This document shows, piece after piece, positions 1 through 8,689 of a DNA stretch of 64,000 nt (its first letter is position 1; the number at the start of each line of letters is the position of its first letter). Location of the stretch: contig NZ_VEGH01000001.1 in NCBI RefSeq assembly GCF_007679345.1, positions 248,001 through 312,000 of the forward strand, written 5' to 3'. The translations under genes and the position numbers were made by a program. This DNA comes from Cellulosimicrobium cellulans (GTDB lineage Bacteria > Actinomycetota > Actinomycetes > Actinomycetales > Cellulomonadaceae). The notes under the pieces were generated by a model. That model had not been told where the DNA came from. It saw only the letters and a program-made list of their open reading frames with translations, and ran no database searches.

Positions 1-209
1 CCCATGACGGGCGCGAACCGGCTGATCGCCCCGGCGCGCAGGTAGTCGCCGTAGGAGAACCCGCCGGGCAGGACCACGGCGTCGACGCCGCGCAGGTCCG
101 CGTCGGCGTGCCAGAGGGCGACGGGCTCGGCCCCGGCGAGGCGCACGGCGCGCGCGGCGTCGCGGTCGTCCAGGGTGCCCGGGAAGGTGACCACGCCGAC
201 CTTCGTCAT
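1..209 (-). CDS. purQ: Phosphoribosylformylglycinamidine synthase subunit PurQ, N-terminal part (runs off the window)
   Basis: Glutaminase subunit of FGAM synthase, which supplies ammonia to PurL in cytosolic purine synthesis. Only the first 69 residues are inside the window. They start [12 protein letters not shown] and contain the diagnostic [15 protein letters not shown] block of class I glutamine amidotransferases of this family. The catalytic cysteine and His/Glu lie beyond base 1. The start codon ATG overlaps the purS stop (TGATG), so the two genes are translationally coupled. Identification is firm despite truncation. Confidence 0.93.
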   Translation of the reverse strand, partial: MTKVGVVTFPGTLDDRDAARAVRLAGAEPVALWHADADLRGVDAVVLPGGFSYGDYLRAGAISRFAPVM

Positions 210-496
210 CAGGCCAGGCCCTCCGACAGCACGGTGCCGGCGGCGTCGGCCTCGGAGTCGGCCACGCGGACCACGTCCTCGATCACCGGGTTCGACAGCA
301 CCTGGGTCGCGGCCTCGGCGGCGGCGGCCAGCACCTCGGGGGTGACCGGGCCGTCGACCTCGAGCTCGAACCGCTTGCCCTGGCGGACGGAGGTGAACTG
401 GCCGAACCCGAGCCGCGGCAGCGCCCCGGCGACGGCCTTGCCCTGCGGGTCGAGGATCTCCGGCTTGGGCATCACATCGACGACGACTCGTCCCAC
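209..496 (-). CDS. purS: Phosphoribosylformylglycinamidine synthase subunit PurS
   Basis: Small bridging subunit of the three-part FGAM synthase (PurS-PurQ-PurL) typical of Gram-positive bacteria. It is 95 residues long, beginning [19 protein letters not shown], and has the family's [16 protein letters not shown] core and a C-terminal acidic helix; length is normal for PurS. It is followed at once by purQ with a one-base overlap. A TACGCT hexamer on the minus strand (bases 539-534) is a plausible -10, leaving a leader of roughly 30 nucleotides. PurL would be expected beyond the left edge. Confidence 0.95.
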   Translation of the reverse strand: MGRVVVDVMPKPEILDPQGKAVAGALPRLGFGQFTSVRQGKRFELEVDGPVTPEVLAAAAEAATQVLSNPVIEDVVRVADSEADAAGTVLSEGLA

Positions 497-574
497 GGGT
501 GAGCTCCCTGGTTCGCGGCGGTGGGGATGGTCACAGCGTACCGACCCCGCGGGGCCCCTCCGCGCGCGCGTCCG

Positions 575-1012
575 TCAGGCGGCCCGGACCACCCCGACGT
601 GCGCGTTCCCGCCGCCGGTCAGATAGGCCATGATCGCCGGGTTGTCCGAGGTGGCGAGGTCGGTGGAGTACCCGACGACCACCACGGCCCAGCCGCGGTC
701 GAGCAGCGCGTCCAGCCACGCGTCGTCGTGCTCGGCCGCGAGCTCGACCTCGTCGCCGACCCAGAGCGTCGCCCAGCCGCCGGCCGCGGTCAGGGACGCC
801 CGGTAGTCGTCGACCTCGCGCAGCGCCGCGTCGTCGGTGTCGGACAGGCCGAGCGCGGCGGCGTACCGCTCGAGCCGCGGCACCACGCCCGGCTCGCGGC
901 GGGTGGGGTGCACGACCCAGCACGCGACCGGGCGCCCGTCGCGGGGGTGGTACCCGAGCGCGGTGCGGCAGCCGATGCCGTGGGGGGCGAGGACATGCAG
1001 GTCAGGGCGCAT
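575..1012 (-). CDS. Conserved hypothetical protein, 146 residues
   Basis: I do not recognise the family. The predicted protein starts MRPDLHVLAPHGIGC and is a small soluble alpha/beta protein with an aromatic- and acid-rich middle and a C-terminal YLTGGGNAHVGVV segment; no signal peptide or membrane helix is visible. An upstream in-frame start exists near 1162, but that extension is Arg/Pro-rich with poor protein character. The start at 1012 is preferred, with a TAGCGT -10-like hexamer about 10 bases upstream (complement of 1023-1028). It stands alone between the purS promoter region and the amidohydrolase gene. Confidence 0.7.
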   Translation of the reverse strand: MRPDLHVLAPHGIGCRTALGYHPRDGRPVACWVVHPTRREPGVVPRLERYAAALGLSDTDDAALREVDDYRASLTAAGGWATLWVGDEVELAAEHDDAWLDALLDRGWAVVVVGYSTDLATSDNPAIMAYLTGGGNAHVGVVRAA

Positions 1013-1171
1013 ATGTGCCGCGACGCTACGACCCGGTACGGTCCGCTTCCTGGGACGTCTGGGTGCTACCACCCACGCCCCGTTGGACGGACCACCCGAT
1101 CGGTCGACGCCGCCCGGGTGGGTGGGTGTCACCCCCGACCGCGTGACCCGTCCGGCCACCACCGGCCCTCG

Positions 1172-2656
1172 TCAGAACCCCCGGTGCGTCCACCGCCCGC
1201 CGAGCAGCGTCCCCGCGACCGGCATCACGCGCAGCGGCGCCCCCGCGGACAACGGGTCCGCGTCGAGCACCGCGAGGTCGGCCGGAGCCCCCACCGCGAG
1301 CGTCAGCGGCTGCCCGTCCACCGAGGACCGCAGCGCGGTGAGCAGGTCGAGCCGCTGCTCGGGGTGCCACGGCTCGCGCCCGTCGCGGGCCCGCTCGACG
1401 GCCGCGGAGATCGCGACCCACGGGTCGAGCGGCGCCACCGGGGCGTCCGAGCCGAGCACCAGCTCGACGCCCGCGGCGGCGAGCGACGCCAGGGCGAAGG
1501 CGCGATCGGTGCGGCCGGCCCAGTGCCGGTCGGCGACGTCGCGGTCGTCCATCGCGTGCTCGGGCTGCACCGACGCCACCACCCCGAGCGAGGCGAACCG
1601 CGCCACGTCGGCGTCGGTGAGCAGCTGGGCGTGCTCGACGGACCCGCGCGCGCCGGAGGCCGCGAACGCGTCCAGGGCCAGGGTGTTCGCGTGGTCGCCG
1701 ATCGCGTGGATCGCGCAGGTCAGGCCCTTGCGGGTGGCGTGCGCCATGAGCGGCACCAGGTGCTCGGGCGGCACGGACAGCACGCCGTGCGCGTCGGCGC
1801 CGGACAGACCGGGGTACGGGTCGTGGCAGAACGCGGTGCGGGTGTTGAGGGACCCGTCCGTCACCACCTTGAGCGGGCCCTGCTGGAGCAGCCCGCCGGT
1901 GCCGACGACCACGTCACCGGACCGGAGCTCCTCGGCCAGCACCCGGTCCAGGTACGGCTCCCACACGCCCGCGCGGACCCGGAGCGCGTCGTTGCCCGCG
2001 GCGATCCGGCGGCGCCACGGCGTGAGGTTCTCGGTGATCTCGAGCTCGACCACGCCCACGACGCCGCGCGCGGCGGCCGCCCGGGACGCCTCGGCCACCC
2101 AGTCGTCGGCGACGTCGTCCGGCACGTGGTCGACGACGCTGGTCAGCGGCAGCCACTCGGCCTCGCGCAGCAGCCCGGTCGCGTGTCCGGACACGCCCGC
2201 GTACCGCAGGCCGGCGGTGCTGAACCAGGCGCAGTGCAGGTCCCCGGACACCAGGATCACCGGCACGTCGCCGACCGCGGCGTCCAGCAGGTCCGCCGTC
2301 GGGGCGTCCGGCCACAGGCCGTCGCGGAACCCGTAGCCGACCAGCGCGGCGCCCGGGGTGAGCGGCCGGGCGGCGAGCCGGTCCAGCACGATCCGGATCG
2401 CGTGCGCCGCGGAGGTCGCGGCCGAGACGTCGAGCCGCTGCCGGGCGAGCGCCCACTGGGTCATGTGGGTGTGCGCGTCCCAGAGGCCGGGCATGACGGT
2501 GCGACCGCCGAGGTCGACCTGCTCGATGCCCGCGCCGGCGCCGCGCGCGAGGTCCGGCCCGACGGCGTGCACCCGGCCGTCGCGCAGCAGCACGTCGACG
2601 GTGCGGGCGGCGCCCACCAGGCGGGCGTGGGTCAGGACGAGCGGTGCGGTGCTCAC
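1172..2656 (-). CDS. Amidohydrolase family 3 protein (YtcJ-like)
   Basis: Putative metal-dependent hydrolase of 494 residues, cytosolic, substrate unknown. An N-terminal beta-sandwich is followed by the metal-site motif GLWDAHTHM (DxHxH-type) and, downstream, ALHAIGDHAN-like and LGSDAP motifs (here AIHAIGDHAN and VLGSDAPVA), as in YtcJ-type amidohydrolases. The GTG start at 2656 is chosen because a GGAG lies about 9 bases upstream; an upstream ATG at 2710 would add an Arg-rich stretch unlike family members. It lies 72 bases downstream of the PaiB-like gene on the same strand and may share its transcript. Confidence 0.85.
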   Translation of the reverse strand: MSTAPLVLTHARLVGAARTVDVLLRDGRVHAVGPDLARGAGAGIEQVDLGGRTVMPGLWDAHTHMTQWALARQRLDVSAATSAAHAIRIVLDRLAARPLTPGAALVGYGFRDGLWPDAPTADLLDAAVGDVPVILVSGDLHCAWFSTAGLRYAGVSGHATGLLREAEWLPLTSVVDHVPDDVADDWVAEASRAAAARGVVGVVELEITENLTPWRRRIAAGNDALRVRAGVWEPYLDRVLAEELRSGDVVVGTGGLLQQGPLKVVTDGSLNTRTAFCHDPYPGLSGADAHGVLSVPPEHLVPLMAHATRKGLTCAIHAIGDHANTLALDAFAASGARGSVEHAQLLTDADVARFASLGVVASVQPEHAMDDRDVADRHWAGRTDRAFALASLAAAGVELVLGSDAPVAPLDPWVAISAAVERARDGREPWHPEQRLDLLTALRSSVDGQPLTLAVGAPADLAVLDADPLSAGAPLRVMPVAGTLLGGRWTHRGF

Positions 2657-2728
2657 GGCGGTGCGTCTCCGTTCGGGAAGGGGCCGGCGGCGGCGCCGGC
2701 CCGCGGTCATGCGCGGGTCAATCGCGCG

Positions 2729-3493
2729 TCAGGTCCAGTCCGGGCGGCGGTCGAGCTCGGCCCGCATCTCGGCCGCGAGCGCCGGCTCGGCGTAGTGCGG
2801 GTCGGTCCCGAGGTGCTCGACGACCCGCTCGGCGACGGCGCGCGGCTTGTCCTGGCTGAGCTTGGCCTTGCCCTGCCAGCGCGTCACCGACATCCGGAAC
2901 CCGACGGCACCGGGTGCGATCCGGCGCGCGTAGCCCTCGACGTCGGGCATCCGGACCGGCTCGGGCATCGGCGCCTCGTACCGGTCGACGGTCGCGGCCA
3001 TGACGGCGTACGAGTCCTCCGCGTCGAGCAGCTCGAGCGTGCCGTACAGGTGCACGGCGAGGTAGTTCCAGGTCGGCACCGCCGGTGCGTAGCCGTACCA
3101 GCCGGGCGACACGTAGCCGTACGGACCCTCGACGATCAGCAGGTGCTCCCGGCCGGAGCCGATCTGGTGCAGCACCTCGTCGGGCCGGCCCAGGTGGCTG
3201 AGCACGGTGAGCGGGGCCGCCGGCACGGTGAACCGGTCGGGCAGGCCGTGCGCGTCCCGGGCCGGCCGCGCCGCGGGGGCCGCCTCCGGAGCCGCTGCCA
3301 GACCCGCCGCCGCGTCCGCGACCCCGCCCGACGGCAGCGCCACGTCCTCGGCCAGCAGGACCGGCACGTGCGACGCGACCGGCCCGTCGTCGGTCACCGA
3401 GACGAGCGTCGCCCACCCGTGCCGGCGCACCAGGTCACGTACGCGTCCCTCGTCGGTCAGCACGTAGTCGGTCGTGTGGATCACGCGGCCCAT
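2729..3493 (-). CDS. FMN-binding PaiB-like protein (negative transcriptional regulator family)
   Basis: A 254-residue protein of the PaiB family, split-barrel flavin-binding proteins related to pyridoxamine-phosphate oxidases. Visible hallmarks are the N-terminal LVRRHGWATLVSV strand pair, SPGWYG and PTWNYLAVHLYG in the middle, and the conserved WQGKAKLSQDKP motif near the C-terminus. Residues about 65-95 form an Ala/Pro-rich insertion. The ATG at 3493 has a GGTGG upstream; longer in-frame extensions lack family similarity. It is divergent from the peptide-uptake operon, sharing a 281-bp intergenic region. Whether it is a regulator or an enzyme is not shown here. Confidence 0.85.
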   Translation of the reverse strand: MGRVIHTTDYVLTDEGRVRDLVRRHGWATLVSVTDDGPVASHVPVLLAEDVALPSGGVADAAAGLAAAPEAAPAARPARDAHGLPDRFTVPAAPLTVLSHLGRPDEVLHQIGSGREHLLIVEGPYGYVSPGWYGYAPAVPTWNYLAVHLYGTLELLDAEDSYAVMAATVDRYEAPMPEPVRMPDVEGYARRIAPGAVGFRMSVTRWQGKAKLSQDKPRAVAERVVEHLGTDPHYAEPALAAEMRAELDRRPDWT

Positions 3494-3599
3494 CGAACCA
3501 CCACGCACCCCGCGGGCGGCACCCTCGCCCTGTGTCACGCACGTAAAACTTTCATTGCCTACTGAACTCTCAGCATCCCGGCTATTGACTCCACCACGG

Positions 3600-3625
3600 G
3601 GTGCCGGGGTTGACTGTCCGGCACC
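3600..3625. promoter_or_regulatory. Perfect inverted repeat enclosing a TTGACT hexamer upstream of the peptide operon
   Basis: GGTGCCGG (3600-3607) and CCGGCACC (3618-3625) are perfect inverted 8-mers separated by 10 bases that contain TTGACT (3610-3615), a -35-like hexamer. It lies in the divergent region between the PaiB-like gene and the binding-protein gene. The geometry suits an operator blocking a promoter. The bound protein is unknown; the GbsR-type regulator encoded later in the operon is one candidate. Confidence 0.4.
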
Positions 3626-3774
3626 GCCGCCGGGCACGGACCCGGCCCCCGGCCCGCGCCGTCCCACCCCCGACGCCGCGCGACCGGCCACCCGGCAGAG
3701 CCGCCGACCCCGCTCCCCGTGCACTCCCCCGCCCCGGCGGCCCCGGCCGCCGCTCCCCCTGCAGTGGAGGACCC

Positions 3775-5391
3775 ATGAGAACGACCCGGATCCGGCTCGC
3801 GGCCGGTGCCGCCGTGCTGGCGCTCGCCCTGGCCGCCTGCTCCGGCGGCGGTGGCGACGACTCCGCCGACACCAGCGCGACGGGCTCGGGCGGCGGCGCG
3901 ATCCGCGTCGCCGTGACCGACCCGATCCAGCTGATCCCCGGCCGGCAGTCGATCGCCTTCGACTTCAACATGGCCGTCTGGGCCCCGCTGACCTGGATCG
4001 ACGACGCCGGCGAGCTCACGTACGTCGCCGCCGACTCCGTCGAGTCGGAGGACGGCACCACCTGGACGATCACGCTGAAGGACGGCTGGACCTTCCACGA
4101 CGGGACGCCGGTGACGGCGCAGTCGTACGTGGACGCGTGGAACGCGGTGGCCTACGGCCCCAACGCGTGGGAGAACTCCGGCCAGCTCGCGAACATCGTG
4201 GGCTACGCCGACCTCAACCCCGCCGAGGGCGAGCCGACGACCACCGAGATGTCCGGCCTGGCCGTCGTCGACGACACGACCTTCACCGTCACGCTGACCG
4301 GCCCCGACGGCCAGTTCCCGATGCAGCTCAGCCAGGCGCAGACGGCGTTCTACCCGATGCCCGAGTCCGCGTTCGACGACTTCGACGCGTACAACGTGCA
4401 CCCGGTCGGCAACGGCCCGTTCGAGGTCGAGACGGACTACGCCGAGAACGAGGAGATGACCGTCACGGCGTACGCCGACTAACAGGGCCCCGCCCCGACG
4501 GTCGACGCGATCACGTTCGTGCCGTACACCGACACCACCACCGCCTACACCGACGTCCAGGCCGGCAACATCGACGTCGCGGGCGTCCCGGTGGCGCGCC
4601 AGACGCAGGCCTCGGCCGACTTCGGCGACCGGCTCTACACCTTCGAGGCGGCCGGCATCTCCTACCTCGGCCTGCCGCTGTGGGACGCGCGCTACTCGGA
4701 CGTCCGGGTGCGCCAGGCGATCTCGATGGCGATCGACCGGGACACCATCAACGACGTCATCTACGGCGGCCTGTTCACCCCGGCGACCGCGCTGACCCCG
4801 GCCGTCGAGGCCGGCACGCCCGAGGGCATCTGCGCGGAGTACTGCGAGTACGACCCCGAGGGCGCGAAGGCGCTGCTCGAGGAGGCCGGTGGGTTCGACG
4901 GCACGATCGACATCTACTTCCCGGGCGGCTCCGGCCTGGACGAGCTGTACACGGCCATCGCCAACCAGCTCCGGCAGAACCTGGGCGTGGACGCCGTCGC
5001 GACCCCGAGCACCGACTGGGCGGAGTTCGCCGACAAGCGGACCGCGGGCGACATCGCCGGGCCGTTCTTCTCCCGCTGGGGCGCGCTGTACCCGAGCCAG
5101 CAGAACACCCTCCGGGCGTTCTACGTCGAGGGCGGCGGCTGCCCGAACTGCATCCCGTACTACGAGCCCGAGGTGACCGACCTGATCGCGGCCGCCGACG
5201 CCGAGGTGGACGCGGACGCCGCGGCCGAGGCCTACGCGGCCGTGCAGGAGCGGATCCTCGAGGACTTCCCGGCCCCGCCGCTGTTCTTCGAGACCTACTC
5301 CTACGTGGTGTCCGACCGGGTGGCCGAGCTGCCCACGTCGGCGGTCGGCAACCCGACGTACACCCAGGTCGTCCTCGCCGAGGGCGCATGA
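3775..5391 (+). pseudogene. Peptide ABC transporter substrate-binding lipoprotein, interrupted by an in-frame TAA
   Basis: Family 5 (DppA/OppA-type) extracytoplasmic solute-binding protein for peptides. The ATG at 3775 begins a signal peptide ending in the lipobox LALAAC, followed by a Gly-rich tether and the family's TWTITLKDGWTFHDGTPVTA block. Codon 236 (4480-4482) is TAA; reading continues in the same frame with QGPAPTVDAITFVPY and runs intact to 5391, a full-length protein of 538 codons including the stop position. Family members often have Tyr or Trp at this place, so TAC to TAA by one base is the simplest explanation. A GTG at 4519 could restart translation, but the product would lack a signal peptide. 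The downstream gene overlaps the true stop (ATGA), and the rest of the operon is intact. It may be a recent nonsense mutation or a sequencing error. Confidence 0.85.
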
Positions 5392-6788
5392 GCCAGGGCA
5401 CCCTCCCGGTGGGCTCGCTCGAGGACGTCCTCGAGCGGGCCCGCCGGGTCCCCCCGATGTCCGGCTTCCCCCCGGTGGACGAGCTGCTGGCCTGGTTCGG
5501 CACCCTCGCGGCCGACCACCCGCGGCTGGTCACCGAGCGGCGGATCGGCACCTCGCGCCTGGGCGAGCCGATCCCGATGTTCACCGTCGGCTCCGGCCCG
5601 CGGTCGCACCTGCTGTTCGCCGGCGTGCACCCGAACGAGCCGATCGGCTTCCGGACGCTCCAGCACCTCGCTGCCGAGCTGGTCGCCGACCCCGACCTGC
5701 TCGCGCGGTCCGGCGCCACCTGGCACCTCGTCCCGTGCATCGACCCGGACGGCACCCGGCTCAACGAGTCCTGGTTCGCGGACCCGTCGGACCGCACCGC
5801 GTACTCCCGGCGGTTCTACCGGCCCGCGCCGTCCGAGCAGGTCGAGTGGACGTTCCCGTTCGCCTACAAGGACGCGTACTTCGACGACGTCATCCCCGAG
5901 ACCCAGGCCCTGATGCGCGTGATCGACGACGTGCGGCCGGAGCTCATGGTCAGCCTGCACAACGCGGAGCTCGGCGGCGTCTACTACTACCTGTCCGAGG
6001 AGGTGCCGGGGGCCGTCGACGCGCTGCACGCCGTCCCCCGCACGCTCGGCCTGCCGCTCGACGTCGGCGAGCCCGAGTCGCCGTCGATCCGGTCGATCGC
6101 GCCCGCGATGTTCCACATGTCCAGCACCCGCGAGGAGTACGACTACCTCGAGTCGCTGGGCCTGGCCGCGGCGACGATGGTCGGCGGCGAGTCGTCCAGC
6201 GCGTACGCGCGCCGGCACGGCACGGTGTCGCTGGTCGCGGAGCTGCCGTACTGGTCGCACCCGCTGGCCGACGACACCACCCCGACCCCGGCGGACTACG
6301 CCGACGTGGTGCGGGCCAAGGGCGAGGAGCTGGTCGACCTCGGCGCGACCCTCACGCGGCTGCTCGACGACGCCCGGCCCGACCTCACCCTGCGCTCGCC
6401 GTTCCTGCGGGCGAGCGAGGCGTTCGTGCCGATGATGGGCGAGGGCGGCCGCGCCGAGCTGCTGCGCGCCGAGCGCCCGGAGCTGCGCCGCGCCGCCACC
6501 GCGGCCGAGGTGTTCAGCAACGAGGACGTGGTGCGGTGCTTCCGGCTGCGGTTCGGGGGCATGCTGCTGCGGGCGCTCGACGCGGAGGTGCACGCCGGGA
6601 TCGCCACGGCGCGGGTCCGGCGGGTCACCGACCGGGCGCGGGAGGTCTACGACGGCTGGGTGGCCGAGGCGGACTCGCTCACCGGCCTCACCGTGCTGCC
6701 GGTCGAGCGGCTGGTCGGCGTGCAGTACGGCGCCACGCTGGCGATGTCGCAGGTGCTGGCGGCGCGGACCGCGGGCGGCGCGTCGTGA
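5388..6788 (+). CDS. M14 family zinc carboxypeptidase
   Basis: A 466-residue metallocarboxypeptidase-like enzyme expected to trim C-terminal residues from peptides. The M14 zinc ligands are visible as HPNE (His81, Glu84) and a downstream His191 in SLHNAE; Glu285 in VAELPYW fits the catalytic glutamate. There is no signal peptide, so it is probably cytosolic and processes imported peptides. Its ATG overlaps the binding-protein stop (ATGA), and its own stop overlaps the next GTG. Premature termination in the upstream gene could therefore reduce its translation. Confidence 0.88.
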   Translation: MSQGTLPVGSLEDVLERARRVPPMSGFPPVDELLAWFGTLAADHPRLVTERRIGTSRLGEPIPMFTVGSGPRSHLLFAGVHPNEPIGFRTLQHLAAELVADPDLLARSGATWHLVPCIDPDGTRLNESWFADPSDRTAYSRRFYRPAPSEQVEWTFPFAYKDAYFDDVIPETQALMRVIDDVRPELMVSLHNAELGGVYYYLSEEVPGAVDALHAVPRTLGLPLDVGEPESPSIRSIAPAMFHMSSTREEYDYLESLGLAAATMVGGESSSAYARRHGTVSLVAELPYWSHPLADDTTPTPADYADVVRAKGEELVDLGATLTRLLDDARPDLTLRSPFLRASEAFVPMMGEGGRAELLRAERPELRRAATAAEVFSNEDVVRCFRLRFGGMLLRALDAEVHAGIATARVRRVTDRAREVYDGWVAEADSLTGLTVLPVERLVGVQYGATLAMSQVLAARTAGGAS

Positions 6789-7711
6789 GCCGGTACGCCG
6801 TGCGCCGCGCGGTCGAGCTCCTGGTCGTGTTCCTCGGCGTCACGCTGGTCATCTACCTCATGGTGTTCGCGCTGCCCGGCGACCCGATCCGGTCGCTCGG
6901 CGGGGACCGGCCGCTGCCGGACAACGTCGTGGCCGAGCTGCGGTCCCGGTACCACCTGGACGAGCCGGTGCTCCAGCAGTACGCCCGCTACCTCGGCGGG
7001 CTGTTCACCGGCGACCTCGGCACCAACTTCAGCGGGCAGTCCGTCGCCGGCCGCATGGAGTCCCGGTGGCCCGTCACGATCACCCTCGCGCTGACCGCGT
7101 GGGGCATCGAGGTCGTCCTCGGCGTGCTGCTCGGCCTGTTCGCGGGCCTGCGCCGCGGCCGCGCGGGCGACCGGTTCGTCCTGGCCGGCACGATCCTCGC
7201 GACCAGCATCCCGGTGTTCGTCGTCGCGGTGACCGCGCAGCTCGTGCTCGGCGTCCGGCTCGGCTGGTTCCCCGTCGCGGGGACGAGCGACGGCTGGCCG
7301 ACCTCGTACCTGCTGCCCGCGGCCGTCATCGCCGTGTTCGGCCTCGCGTCGGTCACCCGGCTCATGCGCGGCTCGGTCGTCGACACGCTGCAGTCCGACT
7401 TCGTCCGGACGCTGCGGGCCAAGGGCCTGCGGGAGCGGCAGGTGGTCGGCGTGCACGTGATGCGGAACTCGGCGATCCCGGTGCTGACCTTCCTGGCCAT
7501 CGACCTCGGCTTCCTGCTCGGCGGCACCGTCGTCGTGGAGGGCGTGTTCAACCTGCCGGGCGTCGGCCAGCTGCTGTTCCAGGCGATCCGCGCGCACGAG
7601 GGGCCGACCGTCGTCGGCGTCTCCACCGCCCTGATCATCATCTTCCTGCTGACGAACCTGGTCGTGGACCTGCTGTCGTCGGTGCTCGACCCGAGGATCC
7701 GCCATGAGTGA
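6785..7711 (+). CDS. Peptide ABC transporter permease, DppB type
   Basis: Inner-membrane permease of 308 residues with six predicted membrane spans. It opens with the typical SRYAVRRAVELLVVF first helix and ALPGDPI, and contains the cytoplasmic EAA-type loop around TLRAKGLRERQVVGVHVMRN that contacts the ATPase. GTG start overlaps the carboxypeptidase stop (GTGA), and the end overlaps the next permease start by eight bases (ATGAGTGA). It pairs with the DppC-type protein. Confidence 0.93.
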   Translation: MSRYAVRRAVELLVVFLGVTLVIYLMVFALPGDPIRSLGGDRPLPDNVVAELRSRYHLDEPVLQQYARYLGGLFTGDLGTNFSGQSVAGRMESRWPVTITLALTAWGIEVVLGVLLGLFAGLRRGRAGDRFVLAGTILATSIPVFVVAVTAQLVLGVRLGWFPVAGTSDGWPTSYLLPAAVIAVFGLASVTRLMRGSVVDTLQSDFVRTLRAKGLRERQVVGVHVMRNSAIPVLTFLAIDLGFLLGGTVVVEGVFNLPGVGQLLFQAIRAHEGPTVVGVSTALIIIFLLTNLVVDLLSSVLDPRIRHE

Positions 7712-8609
7712 CACCCTCACCGCGACCGCGGCCACCGAGGTCGACGCGGACGTGCCCGCCGCGCCGCGCGGCGTCTGGCGCACGCTGCGGCGCCGCCCGC
7801 TGTTCTGGCTCTGCGCCGGGGTGCTCGGCGTGCTGCTGCTGATCGCGGTCGCGCCGTCCTGGTTCGCCGGCTGGTTCGGCCAGCCCGACCCGCGGGCCTG
7901 CGACCTGTCCGACAGCGCGCTGCGCCCGGGCGGCGAGCACGTGTTCGGCACCGACGTGCAGGGCTGCGACGTGTACGCCAACGTCATCTACGGCACCCAG
8001 GCGTCGCTGACGGTCGGCGTGCTCGCGACCGCCGTGGCCCTGCTGGTCGCCCTGGTGGTCGGCACCGCCGCGGGGTTCTACGGCGGGATCGCCGACCGGC
8101 TGATCGCCCGGCTGACCGACGTCTTCCTCGGCTTCCCGTTCCTGCTCGGGGCAGTCGTCGTCCTGACGTCGATCGGCACCCGGTCCGCCGTCACGGTCGC
8201 CCTGGTGCTCGCGCTGTTCTCCTGGCCGACCATGGCACGGCTGGTCCGTGGCTCGGTCCGCGCCGTCCGGGACGCCCCGTACGTGGAGGCCGCGAAGGCG
8301 ATGGGCCTGCGCGACCGCCGGATCATCGCCCGCTACGTGCTGCCCAACTCGATCGGCCCGGTGCTCGCCGTGGCCACCACCATGGTCGGCGGGGTCATCG
8401 TCTCCGAGTCGACGCTGACCTTCCTCGGCCTGGGCCTGCGCGCGCCGTCGATCTCCTGGGGCCTGCAGCTGTCCAGCGCGCAGACCTACTTCCAGACGTC
8501 CCCGCACATGCTGCTGTTCCCGAGCATCTTCCTGACCGTGACCGTCCTCGCGATGATCACCCTCGGCGACGTCCTGCGGGACGTCCTCGACCCGAAGGGC
8601 CGCGGCTGA
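7704..8609 (+). CDS. Peptide ABC transporter permease, DppC type
   Basis: Second permease of the importer, 301 residues. A cytoplasmic N-terminus of about 30 residues precedes the first helix (LFWLCAGVLGVLLLIAV), then the family's FGTDVQGCDV motif, five further helices, and the EAA loop EAAKAMGLRDRRIIARYVLPN. Translationally coupled to the DppB-type gene. After its stop there is an 80-base gap containing five degenerate CCGCACC units before the next gene. Confidence 0.93.
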   Translation: MSDTLTATAATEVDADVPAAPRGVWRTLRRRPLFWLCAGVLGVLLLIAVAPSWFAGWFGQPDPRACDLSDSALRPGGEHVFGTDVQGCDVYANVIYGTQASLTVGVLATAVALLVALVVGTAAGFYGGIADRLIARLTDVFLGFPFLLGAVVVLTSIGTRSAVTVALVLALFSWPTMARLVRGSVRAVRDAPYVEAAKAMGLRDRRIIARYVLPNSIGPVLAVATTMVGGVIVSESTLTFLGLGLRAPSISWGLQLSSAQTYFQTSPHMLLFPSIFLTVTVLAMITLGDVLRDVLDPKGRG

Positions 8610-8689
8610 CGCCGCGCCGCCCGCACCTCGCACCACCCCGCACCGCCCGCACCGAGCACCGTCCCGCACCGTCCCGAGAGGCCCACCGC

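Noticed and set aside
521..3565. Very long open frames on the strand opposite to the amidohydrolase and PaiB genes
   Set aside because: They are Arg/Pro/Gly-rich with no recognisable domain and arise because stop codons are rare in antisense frames of high-GC genes. The same applies to long frames opposite purC/purD, the SpoIIE gene, GH3 and clpB.
8610..8689. CRISPR-like or tandem repeat array of CCGCACC units
   Set aside because: Units are short, degenerate and without regular spacers; this is simple-sequence bias in a short gap.
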